A stretch of DNA of 5,634 bases, from positions 1 through 5,634 of the forward strand of contig CAJTZY010000034.1 in the NCBI GenBank assembly GCA_910584085.1. The letters are read 5' to 3'. The first letter of the stretch is position 1. Each line of letters opens with the position of its first letter. Origin of the DNA: an uncultured Bacilli bacterium (GTDB taxonomy: Bacteria; Bacillota_I; Bacilli_A; RF39; UBA660). The notes under the pieces were generated by a model. That model saw only the letters and a list, made by a program, of their open reading frames with translations. It was not told where the DNA came from and searched no databases. Position numbers and translations under genes: made by a program. Shown in pieces: positions 4,830-5,634 of the stretch.

Positions 4830-5634
4830 ATGAACTATTTAAAAAATATAAAAGAATTAATAGAAAATGATATAGTATTAAGAAAGAAAAATAGAATATA
4901 TGAAGAAAATCATAGATTAAATACATATTTTGAAATAGGAAGACTTATAGTAGATGCGCAAGGTGGAGAAAGAAGAGCAAAGTATGGAAATGGGCTTATA
5001 AAAGAGTGGAGTAATATATTAACTAAAGAATATGGTAAGGGATATGATATATCTAATTTAAAGAGAATGAGGCAATTTTATTTGACTTTTCAAAAAGGTG
5101 GGGCACTGCACCACCAATTAACTTGGACAAATTTATCAATAATTTTACCAATAAAAGAAGAATCAAAAAGAAACTATTATATTAATTTATGTTCTAAACA
5201 AGATATATCTAGTAGGAAACTAAAGGAAAAAATAAAAAATGGTGAATACGAAAGATTAGAATATAAAGAAAATATAGAACTTATAGATGGAAAACAAGAA
5301 TTAACAATAAAAGATATGATAAAAAAACCAATACTTATAAAAACTGATAAAAGAGTTGATAAGCTAAGTGAGAAGGCTTTAAAAAGGTTTATCTTAGAAA
5401 AAATAGAAGAATTTTTAATAGAACTTGGTGTAGGATTTGCATTTATAGGTAGTGAGTATAAACTAGGAAACTATAGATGTGACCTATTATTTTTTAATAC
5501 GGAATTAACTTGTTTTATAGTTTTAGAGTTAAAGATAAGAAAGTTAAAACCAGTTGATATAGGGCAAATAAAATATTACATGAACTATATAGATAAAAAT
5601 ATGAAAAAGGATTATATGAATAAGACAATAGGTA
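4830..5634 (+). CDS. DUF1016/YhcG-type PDDEXK nuclease, C-terminus cut by window edge
   Basis: 268 codons are present with no stop before the right edge. Residues about 25-145 match the DUF1016 N-terminal domain: YFEIGRLIVDAQGG and YGNGLIKEWS, then LTWTNLSIILPI and the SSRKLKEKI...YERL region. From about 200 the PDDEXK-like C-terminal domain follows: GVGFAFIGSEY, D218 in CDLLFF, E233 and K235 in ELK, and Q246 in DIGQIKYYMNYID. These are the expected catalytic positions and all are intact, so the gene looks functional as far as it is visible. The ATG follows GGTGAT (4821-4826), matching the anti-Shine-Dalgarno at about 5 nt. Family members are predicted DNA nucleases, often encoded near type I restriction-modification or other accessory genes. 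No specific biological role can be assigned from this window. Roughly the last 60-90 residues are probably missing. Confidence 0.88.
   Translation, partial: MNYLKNIKELIENDIVLRKKNRIYEENHRLNTYFEIGRLIVDAQGGERRAKYGNGLIKEWSNILTKEYGKGYDISNLKRMRQFYLTFQKGGALHHQLTWTNLSIILPIKEESKRNYYINLCSKQDISSRKLKEKIKNGEYERLEYKENIELIDGKQELTIKDMIKKPILIKTDKRVDKLSEKALKRFILEKIEEFLIELGVGFAFIGSEYKLGNYRCDLLFFNTELTCFIVLELKIRKLKPVDIGQIKYYMNYIDKNMKKDYMNKTIG

Noticed and set aside
4741..4926. Minus-strand open frame of 61 codons, rich in Phe, Leu, Ile and Tyr
   Set aside because: It overlaps the start of the DUF1016 gene and the AT-rich gap. Its hydrophobic composition is what antisense A-rich DNA gives, so it is not supported as a membrane peptide.
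1..5634. CRISPR array, tRNA or rRNA gene, or insertion sequence
   Set aside because: No regularly spaced repeats, cloverleaf with conserved T-loop, rRNA segment or transposase is visible on either strand.

Overview
The window is AT-rich DNA (roughly 27-30% GC by eye) that reads with the standard bacterial code: TGG is used for Trp and no in-frame TGA occurs. Gene types, purine-rich ribosome binding sites, a short ClpP without a long propeptide and a ThrRS-like/uridine-kinase fusion all point to a low-GC Bacillota (Clostridia or Erysipelotrichia-like). The sequence alone does not allow a finer placement.

Layout. Bases 1-60 are a short, unusually GC-rich (25/60) and hairpin-rich leader. It is directly followed by a Y-family translesion DNA polymerase (dinB-like, 61-1248, +). 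This converges on clpP (1283-1858, -), and the 34-bp gap between them holds an AT-rich stem flanked by A and T tracts, which could terminate both genes. A 112-bp divergent region then separates clpP from a nucleoside kinase carrying TGS-like and ThrRS-SAD-like N-terminal domains (1971-3635, +). That kinase is followed 15 bp later by glycolytic gap (GAPDH, 3651-4658, +), so the two probably form a two-gene operon ending at a hairpin plus T-run. After a very AT-rich gap of 171 bp, a DUF1016/YhcG-type PDDEXK nuclease gene begins (4830) and runs off the right edge.

How the genes relate. The first four genes are core functions: lesion bypass, protein turnover, nucleoside salvage and glycolysis. 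They form no single pathway. The last gene belongs to a family usually found in accessory or defence-type loci, so the right edge may mark the start of an accessory region.

The most unusual signal is in the dinB leader. The only good Shine-Dalgarno sequence lies 27 nt from the ATG, and a perfect 7-bp hairpin sits exactly between them. Folding that hairpin would reduce the effective spacing to 8 nt. A second hairpin would mask the same Shine-Dalgarno, so a translational switch is a reasonable hypothesis. I see no complete undescribed multi-gene system in the window.
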